DNA of 64,000 bases. Source: Neocallimastix lanati (nom. inval.) (lineage: Eukaryota; Neocallimastigomycota; Neocallimastigomycetes; Neocallimastigales; Neocallimastigaceae). Every line of letters starts with the position of its first letter. The stretch's first letter is position 1. Shown piece by piece: positions 27,049 to 39,361 of the stretch. A program made the position numbers and the translations under genes. The stretch spans positions 343,501 through 407,500 of the forward strand of contig JACVTC010000081.1 of assembly GCA_016946835.1 (NCBI GenBank). The letters run 5' to 3'. The notes beneath the pieces are model-generated. The model worked only from the letters and a program-made list of their open reading frames with translations. It was not told the origin of the DNA and did no database searches.

Positions 27049-27995
27049 AAAATCAAATAAAATTAATAACGTTCAACAGACTTCCCATTCTCGGAAAAAC
27101 AAAAGTTGCATTCGATGAATGGAAGTTTGCATTCGAACATTGGTGTCTTACTTTTAAAGTAAGCGAAGAAAGAGAGAAAATAGATTATTTAATTGCAATA
27201 ACAGATGGTGTTGCAAGGACAATAGTTTATAATTCTCTAAATAAAAAAATACCAGATGAATATGATACTATATTAACAAATTTAGCAAAGTATTATAAGA
27301 AAACTGCGTCAAAGAATTCCAGACTTCTGGAACTTTCATCTATTACTATACGTAAAGATGAAACAATTACAGACTTTGACATACGATTCTCTGAATTGCT
27401 AAACCAAATAAGTAAAACTGTGGTAATCTCAGATGTTATCGTAACATCTTATTATATAAATGCTTTTCGTAATTGGAATAAAATATACGAAAGCTTAATG
27501 GAGGAAGAACCAACAACCTTAGAAGAAGCTCAGAAAATCACTTCGAAGAAAGAAAAGATTATGAACCTTATTAAAGAAAATAAAAATAAAAATCCTTCAA
27601 AAGAGAAAACTACTAGCCATAATTCTACAAAAAGGCAATCCGAAAGTTCTTATATTAATTTTTATTCTCCAAATAATAAAAATAAGGAAGGAAATAATAA
27701 TAACGCTAATAGTTCAACGTATGGATATCAAAATAAAAATTTTTATAATAATAAATCCTATAATAGTAACTACAATAATAAGTACAATAATTATTATCAA
27801 TATAAAGAACAATTAAATAAAAATACTAATAATAATAGAAATAATGCAAAACAAAGCATAAATGATGAAGAAATAAAAGAAATAACACAAAAGCTCTCGG
27901 ACTTAAAAATTAATTTTTGCGTAAATTGTATGAGGATCGGACATAATGAAGTTGACTGCCCAGAATCTGAACAAAATGATGAACGTTTAAAATAA
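27045..27995 (+). CDS. gag: Gag of V
   Basis: 316 codons from an ATG after a poly(A) stretch. Residues 1-190 form a helical capsid-like domain (AFDEWKFAFEHWC...LLELSSITIRKDETI). An Asn/Tyr-rich basic linker follows, and near the C-terminus a CCHC zinc knuckle CVNCMRIGHNEVDC that binds RNA. Gag forms the virus-like particle. The stop lies directly after a slippery heptamer; pol continues in the -1 frame. Confidence 0.88.
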
Positions 27996-30900
27996 ATAAT
28001 GGGAGTACGCAATCTCCCAATATAAATAAAATTGCAAATACAATAAATTCCAATAATAACAATAACATATACACAATTAATGCCGCACAAAAAAAAAAGA
28101 TTACAACTTCAAATCAATTGAATAAAAACAAAATAAAATTATCAAATAAATCAATTATTAAACCTTCAATATTAAACCAACCCAAAATTAAAATAGTAAA
28201 ACAACAAAAAAGAGAAATTAGAGACAAAAGAAGAAGAGCCATGGATATAGATGATAATGAAGAAGAATACTCCAACCAGAATGAAAATAACGAAACTAAT
28301 AATAATCAAGAAATAGAAAATAAAAATAATCTTGAGGAAAGTATAAATCTTAATAATAATCATAGTTATGATGGTATTATTAATAATAATGACAGTAATG
28401 GAATTAGTAATAATAATGATAATAATACAAATAATACAAATAATACAAATAATACAAATAATACCAATAATACAAATAATACAAATAATACAAATAATAA
28501 AAATAATAAAAATAATAAAAATAATAAAAATAATTATGATAATAAGAATAATGATGATAATAAAAATGATAATAGTAATAAAGATAATGAAAATTATAAA
28601 AATAAAAATGAAATAAAAACAAATAATGTAATTGATTTAGATAAAGATAATTATAATGAAAATAAGCCAACAAAATTTATTACTAAAAGGAATATGACTG
28701 AAATAAAATTATTAGATAAAGAACAAAAGTTTAATATTATTGAAGAAATCAAATCAATCTATCCAAAAATTAATTTAGCACAGCTATTAGCAACAAGTCC
28801 AGCAATAAGAAAAGAATTGGAACAGGGTCTAAAGCCAAGAGTAGAAAGAATTTTATGTTCAATAGCGAATTTTAATATACCGATTATCATTGGGGAAATA
28901 AATAACCAACCTTTTAAAGTATTATTTGATACTGGTGCAAATATTAATATAATTACCTTAGAAAGTTTTAATAAAACTGAATTAAATAACATAGTAAAAA
29001 CTGACGAAACAATTACCACTGCTCTAGCTGATGGAACATTAATACCAACTCAATATTATACAACTATAAAATTAAAAATAAGTGAAAATTTAACCATTAA
29101 TGAAAAATTTTATATTATAGACTATACAAATAATTATTATGATTTAATTATAGGAAGAAGTATACAAAAGAAATATAGATTATTAATTGACCCAGATGAT
29201 GATTTTATTTACAAGAAGACTGATAAAGGTTTAATTAAAGTTAGCGAAATTATTAATAGTAAACAGGACATACCTTTAATTAATTCAATTATTATTTCAA
29301 ACGAAGAAGAAAATGAATTTATGAATACTCTTAACGAAATAATTAACGAAGTACCAATTGAAATAAAGGAAGAATTTAAAATTTTAATATTAAATAATCA
29401 AAAGTGTATGGCAACTTCTCTTTCTCAATTAACAACTGCAAATTTGCATCCTCATAATATAATAACAACTACCAATGTACCAATAAAATTAAAACCGTAC
29501 AAATTATCAAAGGAACATTCAAATATTCTTAAGGAGGAAATAATATCATTATTAAACAAAGGACTAATAGAACCTTCCCATTCACCATGGGCATTCCCAG
29601 TATTACTTGTTCAAAAGAAAAATGGAAAATGGAGAATGTGTATTGATTATAGAAAACTGAATAATATTACAATAAAAGATTCTTATGCCTTGCCTCTCAT
29701 TGACGAATTAGTAACATCAGTAAAGGGTGCAAAAATATTTTCCGCATTGGATTTATTTTCTGGTTACCACCAAATACCAATGAATAAGAAAGATATCGAG
29801 AAAACATCATTCACCACAAAATTTGGAAATTACAATTTTTTAGTAATGCCTTTTGGACTCACAAATGCGCCAGCGACATTCCAACGAGAAATGAATCGGA
29901 TATTGCTACCATTAATAGGTGAATGCTTATTTGTCTATATTGACGATATCGTGGTTTATTCTAAGAATTTAAAAGAGCACATAAATCACTTAAAATTAGT
30001 ATTCGATATATTCTCAAAATATAATTTATCAATAAATTTACAAAAGTGTCAATTTTTTAAAGAAAAAGTCGAAGTTTTAGGACATGTACTAACAGCTGAT
30101 GGATTAAAAACTGCACCATCAAAAGTCCAAAGTATTGCCTTATGGGAAAACCCAAAGAATATTTCTCAATTAAGATCATTTCTTGGTTTGGTAAGTTATT
30201 ACAGAAAATTTATAAAAAACTTTTCTATTAGAGCTAGTCCACTATTCAAACTTTTAAAGAAAAATAATAATTACAATTGGAATAATGATTGTACCTTAGC
30301 ATTTGAAGACTTAAGAAATTGTCTTTTGAAAGATCCAATACTTGCCTTTCCTGATTTCAATAGGCCATTCATTATTAGAACAGATGCTTCTATCAAAGGA
30401 ATCGGGGGTGTACTCTTGCAACGGGAGGAAGATAAATTGGAACATCCAATTTATTGTGTTAGCAGATCCTTAAAGCCTGCAGAAGAAAATTACTCTATAA
30501 CCGATCTGGAAGGCTTAGCAGTTATTTATAGTTTAAAGAAATTCCGCGAATATATTGTAAGTAATAAACAAATAACAACAGTAATTACTGACCATAAACC
30601 ACTTTTAGGTTTTTTTGAAAATAGCATACCAACCAAAAATAGACATTTTAGATGGATAGAAGAATTTAATAAATATAAAATAAAATTAATATACGAAAAA
30701 GGAAAGTCTAATATATTCGCAGATGCTTTATCTAGATTACCATCAAAACAAAATGAAAGTGTTACAAATTGTATTAATGCTATTTTAAGTGATATCAACC
30801 CAAGAGATTTAGACTTACCAGAAGGTATAAGAAAATATTTTAGCAAAAATTATCAAATAATAGATAACACTTTATATTATAAAAAAAACGATTTATATTT

Positions 30901-32023
30901 AAAAGTCATTTATAGAGATGAAGATAAGAAAGATATTATTGATAGAGCTCATAACGTCGGCCATGAAGGTGCTGAAAAGACTACTTTAAGAATTTTAGAA
31001 TCATACTACTGGCCTGGAATATGGAATGATGTTAGAATGTGGGTTCGATCATGCCACAAGTGTCAACTATTTAGACCCAAATCACTACCACAAAATACAG
31101 AAGATCATATTACACCAATTGAAAAACCTTTTACCAGAGTAGGACTAGATATTATCGGACCGTTACCAGCCACAAAACAAGGTAATAAATATATAATTAC
31201 TTTAGTTGATTACTTTACTAAATGGCCAGAAGCCAAAGCTATACCAGATATTAAATCAGAACAGGTAATTAAATTTTTAACAGAAGTAATAGCAAGACAT
31301 GGACCACCAGAAATAATCATAACAGATAATGGATCCTCATTCATTTCGGATATTACAAAAATGATGATCGATTTATATGGATCATGGGTACATTTTACTG
31401 CACCACACCATCCACAATCAAATGGAATGATAGAAAACAGAAATAGAGAGATTGGAAAAATATTACGATTATTAATAACGGAAGAACAGGAATGGGACGA
31501 ATGTCTTCCATCAGTCTTATGGGCACTTAGAACAACAAAAAGTTCAAAAACTAAATTCAGCAGTTTTGAACTATTATATGGAAGAAGGGATACTTGGCCA
31601 ATGGAAATCATGTTCCCGGATATTCACCAAGAAGAAGGAGAAACAGAAAACGAATTTAATTTTCGAAGATTTTTAAGACATTACAAATGGGTAAAAGAAG
31701 CAATAGGATATTCAGAATATGCTAATAAATATTGGGAACACAGAATAGGTTTCAATAAAGCCTTAAAGAAACAATACAAAATTGGAGACTATGTGATGAT
31801 AAGATTAATTAACAGGACAAAGTTAGACCCTTACTTTTACGGACCATTTAGGGTTGTAAAAGAACCAAAATTCAACACAGTAGTATTAGAAGACCCACAA
31901 ACTGGAAAATTACTTGCAAGAAACGTACATATTAAAAATGTTTATCCATATACAATAAGAGAAGAAAATATTACAACTTCAAGAGACGAAGTTCAATCTG
32001 ATGGTGGAGGAATTGATAAATAA
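27983..32023 (+). CDS. pol: Pol of V: protease, RT, RNase H, integrase
   Basis: Open in the -1 frame relative to gag, with no ATG near its start, so it is read by frameshifting. In order: a poly-Asn low-complexity segment, protease LFDTGAN (near 28,922), RT with VMPFGL and YIDDIVVYS (near 29,936), RNase H RTDASIKGIGG (near 30,380), integrase zinc finger HNVGHEGA...CHKC (30,950-31,063), catalytic LDIIGPLP, TDNGSSF and a later Glu (31,147-31,440), and a GPF/RNVHIKN C-terminal domain. No chromodomain. The stop lies inside the 3' LTR. Confidence 0.9.
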   Translation, partial: TFKINNGSTQSPNINKIANTINSNNNNNIYTINAAQKKKITTSNQLNKNKIKLSNKSIIKPSILNQPKIKIVKQQKREIRDKRRRAMDIDDNEEEYSNQNENNETNNNQEIENKNNLEESINLNNNHSYDGIINNNDSNGISNNNDNNTNNTNNTNNTNNTNNTNNTNNTNNKNNKNNKNNKNNYDNKNNDDNKNDNSNKDNENYKNKNEIKTNNVIDLDKDNYNENKPTKFITKRNMTEIKLLDKEQKFNIIEEIKSIYPKINLAQLLATSPAIRKELEQGLKPRVERILCSIANFNIPIIIGEINNQPFKVLFDTGANINIITLESFNKTELNNIVKTDETITTALADGTLIPTQYYTTIKLKISENLTINEKFYIIDYTNNYYDLIIGRSIQKKYRLLIDPDDDFIYKKTDKGLIKVSEIINSKQDIPLINSIIISNEEENEFMNTLNEIINEVPIEIKEEFKILILNNQKCMATSLSQLTTANLHPHNIITTTNVPIKLKPYKLSKEHSNILKEEIISLLNKGLIEPSHSPWAFPVLLVQKKNGKWRMCIDYRKLNNITIKDSYALPLIDELVTSVKGAKIFSALDLFSGYHQIPMNKKDIEKTSFTTKFGNYNFLVMPFGLTNAPATFQREMNRILLPLIGECLFVYIDDIVVYSKNLKEHINHLKLVFDIFSKYNLSINLQKCQFFKEKVEVLGHVLTADGLKTAPSKVQSIALWENPKNISQLRSFLGLVSYYRKFIKNFSIRASPLFKLLKKNNNYNWNNDCTLAFEDLRNCLLKDPILAFPDFNRPFIIRTDASIKGIGGVLLQREEDKLEHPIYCVSRSLKPAEENYSITDLEGLAVIYSLKKFREYIVSNKQITTVITDHKPLLGFFENSIPTKNRHFRWIEEFNKYKIKLIYEKGKSNIFADALSRLPSKQNESVTNCINAILSDINPRDLDLPEGIRKYFSKNYQIIDNTLYYKKNDLYLKVIYRDEDKKDIIDRAHNVGHEGAEKTTLRILESYYWPGIWNDVRMWVRSCHKCQLFRPKSLPQNTEDHITPIEKPFTRVGLDIIGPLPATKQGNKYIITLVDYFTKWPEAKAIPDIKSEQVIKFLTEVIARHGPPEIIITDNGSSFISDITKMMIDLYGSWVHFTAPHHPQSNGMIENRNREIGKILRLLITEEQEWDECLPSVLWALRTTKSSKTKFSSFELLYGRRDTWPMEIMFPDIHQEEGETENEFNFRRFLRHYKWVKEAIGYSEYANKYWEHRIGFNKALKKQYKIGDYVMIRLINRTKLDPYFYGPFRVVKEPKFNTVVLEDPQTGKLLARNVHIKNVYPYTIREENITTSRDEVQSDGGGIDK
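27986..28019 (+). promoter_or_regulatory. Programmed -1 frameshift site of V
   Basis: Slippery heptamer T-TTA-AAA in the gag frame (27,986-27,992), then a 7-nt spacer that starts with the gag stop, then hairpin TGGGAG-8 nt-CTCCCA (28,000-28,019). A -1 slip on TTTAAAA leads directly into pol. Same layout and spacing as in Y and Z. Confidence 0.8.
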
Positions 32024-32685
32024 CCAAATTATAAATTAAGAAAAATCAATAAAATGGAATAATAACCCTCTTAATTAGTTATTGATAATTATAAAATAAT
32101 ATTTTAATAAAAATAAATTAAAAGATTTAAAATTATTAAATAAATATTATTTTAATTTAAAGAACAATGTATTTTATATTAAATTATTCTTTTATTTTAC
32201 TTTAACGATTTTAAATTAAATCTCAGTTTAAATTGATATTAATATTAATTAAAAAGAAACTTATTAATAATAACAAAATTGTTTATTTTATCTTAAAAGT
32301 GTTTACTTAAAATAATTATATAGTTTTATTTTAAATAATTTAAACTTAAAAGAAAAATATAAAAACATGTAAATATTTCTTTAAAAATAAAAAATCAGAA
32401 TTCAAGAATTAAAAATTTAAAATTTAAGTTTTAATAAATTATTTTCTTTTATTCTCATTTATTTTAAATACTTTTTATTAAGAATATAAATATTCAAAAT
32501 AATAAAAAGTACAATTTTATATTGATAAATAAAGTTTTATTATAAAAAAAACAAATATTCTTTTCTTATTTCAAACTTTAGTGTTTTAATTAACATTTTT
32601 GTGTTAATAACTACCTTTTTAATTGACAAATTATTATCACTTTTAAAAGTAAATTCTAAATTAAGATAATAATCAACATTTGTCA
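32014..32685 (+). repeat. 3' LTR of V
   Basis: Begins TGATAAATAACC after purine tract GGTGGAGGAAT and ends TTTGTCA. Only two bases separate it from LTR E1. Confidence 0.9.
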
Positions 32686-32687
32686 TT

Positions 32688-34783
32688 TGATACGGAGTGT
32701 CACTAAATACCTTGTATTTCCTATTAAATACTCTTAATAATAATAAAATAAAATTATTATTAAATATTCTTATTAAAATCTTTTATTAATATCAAATATA
32801 ATAAAAATTATTATTAAATATTCTTATAAATTTCTTTTATTAATATTAAATATAATAAAAATTATTATTAAATATTCTTATAAATTTCTTTTATTAATAT
32901 TAAATATAATAAAAATTATTATTAAATATTCTTATTAAAATCTTTTATAATAAAAATTATTATTAAATATTCTTATAAAATTCTTTTATTAATATTAAAT
33001 ATAATAAAAATTATTATTAAATATTCTTATTAAAATCTTTTATTAATATCAAATATAATAAAAATTATTATTAAATATTCTTATTAAAATCTTTTATAAT
33101 AAAAATTATTATTAAATATTCTTATAAAATTCTTTTATTAATATTAAATATAATAAAAATTATTATTAAATATTCTTATTAAAATCTTTTATTAATATCA
33201 AATATAATAAAAATTATTATTAAATATTCTTAAAAAATTCTTTTATTAATATTAAATCTAATAAAAATTATTATTAAATATTCTTATTAAAATCTTTTAT
33301 AATAAAAATTATTATTAAATATTCTTATAAAATTCTTTTATTAATATTAAATATAATAAAAATTATTATTAAATATTCTTATTAAAATCTTTTATTAATA
33401 TCAAATATAATAAAAATTATTATTAAATATTCTTATTAAAATCTTTTATAATAAAAATTATTATTAAATATTCTTATAAAATTCTTTTATTAATATTAAA
33501 TATAATAAAAATTATTATTAAATATTCTTATTAAAATCTTTTATTAATATCAAATATAATAAAAATTATTATTAAATATTCTTAAAAAATTCTTTTATTA
33601 ATATTAAATCTAATAAAAATTATTATTAAATATTCTTATAAAATTCTTTTATTAATTAATATTAAATATAATAAAAATTATTATTAAATATTCTTATAGA
33701 TTTCTTTTATTAATATTAAATATAATAAAAATTATTATTAAATATTCTTATTAAAATCTTTTATTAATATCAAATATAATAAAAATTATTAAATATTCTA
33801 ATAAAAATCTTTTATTAATATTAAATATAATAAAAATTATTATTAAATATTCTTATAAATTCTTTTATTAATATTAAATATAATAAAAATTATTATTAAA
33901 TATTCTTATAAATTCTTTTATTAATATTAAATATAATAAAAATTATTATTAAATATTCTTATAAATTTCTTTTATTAATATTAAATATAATAAAAATTAT
34001 TATTAAATATTCTTATTAAAATCTTTTATTAATATCAAATCTAATAAAAATAATTATTAAATATTTTATTAATATTAAATATAATAATAATTATTACTAA
34101 ATATTCTTATTAAAAATTATATAATATTTAAATCATTACTAATTCCTATTTTTATATTAAGAATAATAAAAACCTATTTCAATAAATATTTGATATAAAA
34201 TACAGAATTATAAGTTTCTGTATAATATTTTCTAAACCTTTGAAATAAATTAAAAATAAATCAAAAATCAAAAATAAATTAAATCTTTATTAAAAATAAA
34301 AATGAACTAAAATACAGAATTTCAATAATAAAAAAAATGATCTAAAATACAGAAAATATCAATTCTGTATAATTCTCTCTCTGAAAAACAATATCAAGAA
34401 GAAGCTACCGCCCGGAATGCCCTTCGTGATACAATCTCTAAATTAATTTTTATATTTTAATTTAATAAATGTTATTTTTTTTTTTAAAAATAATTTAAAA
34501 TAATAGTTAAAAATTAAAATAAAATAGTTATAATAGTTTTTTTTTATAAAGAATATATTAATAATAAATAAAATGTATTAAAATAAAAGTATAAAAAGAA
34601 GAATAAATTTCTTTCTTTTTAATACGGGGGAACAAATAATTTTAATTTTAAATTTAAATAAAGAATATTTTAAAATTTAATTTTTTTCTTGTTTCCAAAT
34701 TTATTTTTATAGTTATGTGTTAATATTTATTTTTTTTTTTTTTTGTTTTGAATATCTTAGTGTTTCAACCCCAGCCCGTATCA
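32688..34783. mobile_element. LTR-like element E1 (TGATACGG...CCGTATCA)
   Basis: Short terminal inverted repeat TGATACGG / CCGTATCA. Its start resembles E2 and E3 (TGATACGR..., then AAATACC). Most of it is a minisatellite. A small less A/T-rich patch (34,385-34,430) contains GCTACCGCCCGGAATGCCC and an internal TGATACAAT, so two nested units are possible. No coding. Solo LTR or terminal-repeat remnant of unknown family. Confidence 0.5.
32738..34115. repeat. Minisatellite inside E1
   Basis: Over twenty tandem units of about 40-60 bp, each built from TAATAAAAATTATTATTAA, ATATTCTTA and TCTTTTATTAATAT, with length variants that alternate in a higher-order pattern. Confidence 0.9.
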
Positions 34784-34788
34784 TTTTT

Positions 34789-35660
34789 TGTAATAATTCT
34801 ATTAAGAACTAACTCAAAATAGAATTATTAACTACAACTTAACGACTAATTCATTAAGTTGAGAAAATAAAATAAAATAAAATTTTTTACCTTTAGAGTA
34901 GAGTTTATTATAAAATTAATTATAATAATAACACAAAAAGTAAGAAAAGAATTGTTTGTATAAATTGATTTTAAAAATATGTTTTTGAATAAAATATTTT
35001 TATTAATTTATTAAAGTTAAAAATATAAAATTGTTACTATTATAACTATGTTTTTTATAATAATAACTCTTGATTTCTCAAAGAGAACTCAAGAGCCTTA
35101 TTTATATTTTTTTATGAAAATAAGGTTAATTAAGAAAGGGTTTTCTAATCTTAACAAATCTCTTATCTAGGAAAAGATTAGATAGAAAAACCTAGATAAG
35201 TTTTCGATCGATATTCTATCCATATCGATCATCGCATTAATTAAGTAAAACCGATTACTTCTAAAAAGTAATTGGAAAAAATCTTAATTAACCGATTTTC
35301 CAATCTAATCTAATGATCGAAAATAAAAGAATAAAATAATAAAAGATATTTCGATCATATAATTTATCCTTATATTAAAAATATATAATTAAATAGTTAA
35401 TAAAATACACAATACATTATAAAATACAGAATACATTATAAAATACAGAATACATTATAAAATACAATACAAAATACATTAGTTACAGTAGAGAATTTAA
35501 CATATTGTAAATATATTATTTAAAATTAATTAAATAAATTTTGTTAAATTAATGAATATTTAAAATTAAATTAAATAAATTTAATAAATATTATATGTAA
35601 TTAAATAAAGTTATAGTTATATTAACTTAACTAAGAAAGTATAATTATTTTGTTAAAAAT
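34789..35660 (-). repeat. LTR A, minus orientation
   Basis: Begins TGTAATAATTCTATTAAG after CCGTATCA plus TTTTT. Same family as the W LTRs in reverse: it contains the reverse complement of the TATA, CTCTTGA-hairpin and GATCGATATGGATAGAATAT core. Its far end merges with the next segment without a clean TCTTACA. Confidence 0.7.
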
Positions 35661-36324
35661 AAATATATTTTCTTAGTTTGTTAAGATAATAACTGAATTT
35701 CAATTTCAATTTCAATTTCAATAATTCAGTTATTTGAATTTCAATATTAATAATTAATAATATAATAATTATTATAAAAATATTTAGGAAATAGTCTAGG
35801 CCAACTAATTGACTAAATATTATTTACATATTGAAATTAATATATATTAAATAATGTAAACACGTGATTGTCATATTAAATTAATTTCTACATATTATAT
35901 TTTAATTATAAAATATAATATTTAGCTATATTAGATTCTTATATTTTATTTATATTAAATATTTATATTTTTATCTTATTTTATATTATCAATATCAAAC
36001 TTATATTAATACTATTACATATTCATATTAATAATTAATATTTTGATAATTAATTATTTTATATAAATACATGTTTAAATCTTTTGATTAATCCTTTGTA
36101 GGATTATTGTAATTTAAATTATAGTAATAATTATATAAAATAATAATGTAATAAAATATTATTAAGATTAAATAAAATTTATATTTTAGATAAAAACTTA
36201 ATTATAAAATTTACTAATAACAATATGTTTTAAATAAGAATAAAATTTAATTATTAATTAATTACTATAATTTGGCATCTTGACCTAATCGTTAAGACCA
36301 AATTATCCTAAAAACTTTAACATA
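35661..36324. other. Spacer/insertion between inverted LTRs
   Basis: Starts like the 5' end of LTR B, then departs into about 620 bp absent from the other LTR B copy (53,037-54,025). It contains CAATTT repeats that pair with a nearby AATTCAG segment, and TTTGGCATCTTGACC. Probably a small insertion in LTR B; no coding. Confidence 0.4.
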
Positions 36325-37267
36325 GTTGGGTTATAATTAATATAACTTTTACTTAACTCATATTTCATTTATACACCTAATTATAATTAATAATTTATTT
36401 AATTATATATTAAAATTTTATTTAGTTTAATATTAAAAATTTATTTAATTAAATAATTTTTATTCATTTAAAATAATATTAAATTTATTTAATTATTCAC
36501 TTAATTATTAAATTTATTAATTTTAGTTTTCTCTCACTTATTAAATCATAAACTAAAACACTATTCTGTATTCTATCATGCATTCCGTATTGTATTAATC
36601 ATGTATTTTATTATTAATGTATTGTTTTATATTTTTTATGTAAAGTTCTATAAAATAGAACTAAATAGATTAAATTTTAAATTTTATGATCGAAATAATT
36701 TTCATTATTTTATTCTTTTATTTTCGATCATTATATTAGATTAAGTAATCGGTTAATTAAGGTTTTTCCAATTACTTCTTAAAAGTAATCGGTTTTACTT
36801 AATTAAACTTAATTAACGCGATGATCGATATGGATAGAATATCGATCAAAAAACTTATCTAGGTTTTTCTTCTAGTCTTTTCCTAGATAAGAGATTTGTT
36901 AAGATTAGAACCCCTTTTGATTTTAACCTTATTTTGACAAAAAAGTATAAATAAGGCTCTTGAGTTCTCTTTGAGAAATCAAGAGTTATTATTATAACAA
37001 TTATAATATAATAATAATAACAATAGTTTTAACATTTAAAATTTCTAATAAATAATAAAACAAATTATTTTAATAAAACAGATTTTATAATTAAAACTTT
37101 TCTTTATCAATTTTAGTGTTTCGTCTATTATAATTCGTTATAATAAACTCGAAAATTAGAAAGAACCATAGGTAAGTATGATTCTTTTCTAACCCTTTAA
37201 TATTAGCAGTTAGAGCTAATATTAATGATTAATAATTTAATTATAATTTTTTAACTAAATTATTACA
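36325..37267 (+). repeat. LTR B, plus orientation
   Basis: Nearly identical to 53,085-54,025, ending AACTAAATTATTACA. It shares TATA, hairpin and GATCGATATGG core with LTR A, and so forms an inverted pair with 34,789-35,660. Confidence 0.75.
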
Positions 37268-37271
37268 TTTT

Positions 37272-37668
37272 TGGTGCGATGCACCCATAAAAATATAAAA
37301 TTCAGAGTGAAGAATATAATATTATAAAATAGTTTAATAAATTAGATTATTAATAAATTATTTAAAAAAAAAAAAAATTTTTTTTTGTTTATTAATTAAA
37401 AAAATAATTAAATTTGTTTAGGATGTATATATTAAAATTGATTTATAAAAAAAAAAAAAAAAAAAAAATAATAATAATAATAATAATAATAAGGAGATGA
37501 TGTAGAGGAGATTATAATTCGGAGATAAATAATATATTTCAAGAACGGAGTTAGGATTAAAAATTATAGAGTTATAAAAGAGATAACTAATAATTTAATA
37601 TCCTATAATATTGAAATATAGAATTTTAGAATTATAATAAATAAAATATTTTATTGTATTTATATATA

Positions 37669-37704
<36 letters not shown>

Positions 37705-37849
37705 TGATTCTTGTAAAAAAAAGGGAATAAATAAAATATCTTAATAATAAGAATAAATAAAAGTTATAAAATTTAAGTGTTTATTCAATCTAGAATAATT
37801 TATTTTAACAAGTGAAGTGTCAATAAGCCCAAGGTACAAGCACGTACCA
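37272..37849 (+). repeat. 5' LTR of Y
   Basis: 578 bp, TGGTGCGATGCACCC...CACGTACCA. Terminal bases form an imperfect inverted repeat. Matches 44,003-44,573. Confidence 0.88.
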
Positions 37850-38029
37850 AAAATGATGGAGAATCCGGGCGTTGACACGTTAAGATAAATTGAAAATAGA
37901 TTGAATAAAAATAAAAATAATAAAAAAAAAAAAATAAAATAAAATAAAATAAAATAAAAATAAAAAAATAAAAAAATAAAAAAAAAAAAAAATAAATAAA
38001 TAAAAATTAAAATAAAAATAAAAATAAAA

Positions 38030-38075
<46 letters not shown>

Positions 38076-38173
38076 ATATAAAAAGTAAGGCTGGAAATAA
38101 TAATAATTATTATGAAAAAAAAATAATAATAATAATCATAATAAAATATATATATACAAAACGCGTGACTATA
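37850..38173 (+). other. Leader of Y
   Basis: Primer site TGATGGAGAATCCGGGCG, then mainly poly(A) and AAAAT repeats up to the gag ATG. Confidence 0.6.
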
Positions 38174-39361
38174 ATGGACTCACTAAAAATTTATAAGGTT
38201 CTACCACTATTAGAAGATTACGATAACCATGTGGTGGACTGGATTGAGGATCTTGGTAATCTAATGAGGGTCTGTAATATCAAAGACTCAGAAAGAATAT
38301 TTACTTGGGCTTGTGAGGCGGTAGATGCTAATACTAAGGCTGCTTTAAGGAGGTTAGTAGATAAAAGAAACAATGTATATCCTTCCTTAAAGGATATACA
38401 AAAAGCCATAGAAAAACACAAAGAAGTTACGGAGGGTGACAAACTTACTTATTTACAAGGTCTCATTATTCAAGGTGATGAAACAATTAAAAGTTTCAAT
38501 GATAGGTATAGAAGATTATATCATGACCTTCCAAGAGATTATCAAAAGATATTATCTGTTAAAAATTATAGAAATTCCATCAAATCAAGAAACTTCGCAT
38601 ATTCCCAAGTATTCATTTCTAAATGTGAAAGTCTGAATGAAGCATATGAAATAGCAGAAACCGCAGAAGAAGCTGAAAAGGAATATGAAAGAGCAACCGC
38701 TTCGAATCAAGAGAACTATCAACAATCCTATGGTTCAAGAAGAAAAATTTCCAATAACATATCTATGCTTACACAAAATATTGGGAATGTTAGAAGAAAT
38801 AGAACAGATGTATTTAATTATTTTAATAATAATTTAGAGTCCAGTATGCCGACCAATAATGGGAACTTTAGAAATAGACTTCAGAACTACTTTCAGTACA
38901 ATAATCCAAGTTCTAGAGACTACACTAATAATTATAACAATTTTAGAAGGAACAACTATTATGGAAACATACCTAATAACAACAACAACAATATAAATAG
39001 AATCTATAATAACAGTAATAGCTATTATAACAAGGAATATGGTAATTTTTCTATGAGACCAACACATTGCTATAATAATAACAATTACTCCACTAGTTCT
39101 AATTTTAATGCTTATAACGAACCCCTAAGAAGAAGTTATCAACAGAATAACAACGATGAAGTTATGAACGGTAACCCTAATAGCAATCAAATTCAAATTA
39201 ATAAAGAGAATACTGAAGGTGCTAGTCGAAATAAAGTAAATATTTATTGTCATCGTTGCTATCAAACTGGGCACAAAAGTAATAATTGTCCATATACATT
39301 TAAACAACTAGCTGATATGGAAGAGAAAGGTTTACTTCCTAAAAGAAATTTAAACTTGTAA
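38174..39361 (+). CDS. gag: Gag of Y
   Basis: 395 codons from ATG (MDSLKIYKVLP). Capsid-like helical domain (VDWIEDLGNLMR...LQGLIIQGDETIKSFNDRY), an Asn/Tyr-rich middle, and zinc knuckle CHRCYQTGHKSNNC near the end. The same two-part layout as the gags of V and Z. Ends just after the slippery heptamer TTTAAAC. Confidence 0.8.
   Translation: MDSLKIYKVLPLLEDYDNHVVDWIEDLGNLMRVCNIKDSERIFTWACEAVDANTKAALRRLVDKRNNVYPSLKDIQKAIEKHKEVTEGDKLTYLQGLIIQGDETIKSFNDRYRRLYHDLPRDYQKILSVKNYRNSIKSRNFAYSQVFISKCESLNEAYEIAETAEEAEKEYERATASNQENYQQSYGSRRKISNNISMLTQNIGNVRRNRTDVFNYFNNNLESSMPTNNGNFRNRLQNYFQYNNPSSRDYTNNYNNFRRNNYYGNIPNNNNNNINRIYNNSNSYYNKEYGNFSMRPTHCYNNNNYSTSSNFNAYNEPLRRSYQQNNNDEVMNGNPNSNQIQINKENTEGASRNKVNIYCHRCYQTGHKSNNCPYTFKQLADMEEKGLLPKRNLNL

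Larger units (their letters stand above)
25691..32685 (+). mobile_element. Ty3-type LTR retrotransposon V, looks whole
   Basis: 6,995 bp with two 672-bp LTRs about 99% identical (roughly four differences), gag, and pol in the order protease, reverse transcriptase, RNase H, integrase. That order defines the Ty3/gypsy family. There is no chromodomain after the integrase. A tRNA-type primer site, TGGTGGAGAATCC, starts three bases after the 5' LTR, and a purine tract precedes the 3' LTR. No break is seen; the young LTRs suggest recent insertion. It sits directly upstream of tRNA-Met. A clean target duplication is not visible. Confidence 0.9.

Noticed and set aside
32738-34115. Regularly spaced repeats resembling a CRISPR array
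   Set aside because: A eukaryotic setting, no distinct spacers, and units that are degenerate tandem A/T repeats.
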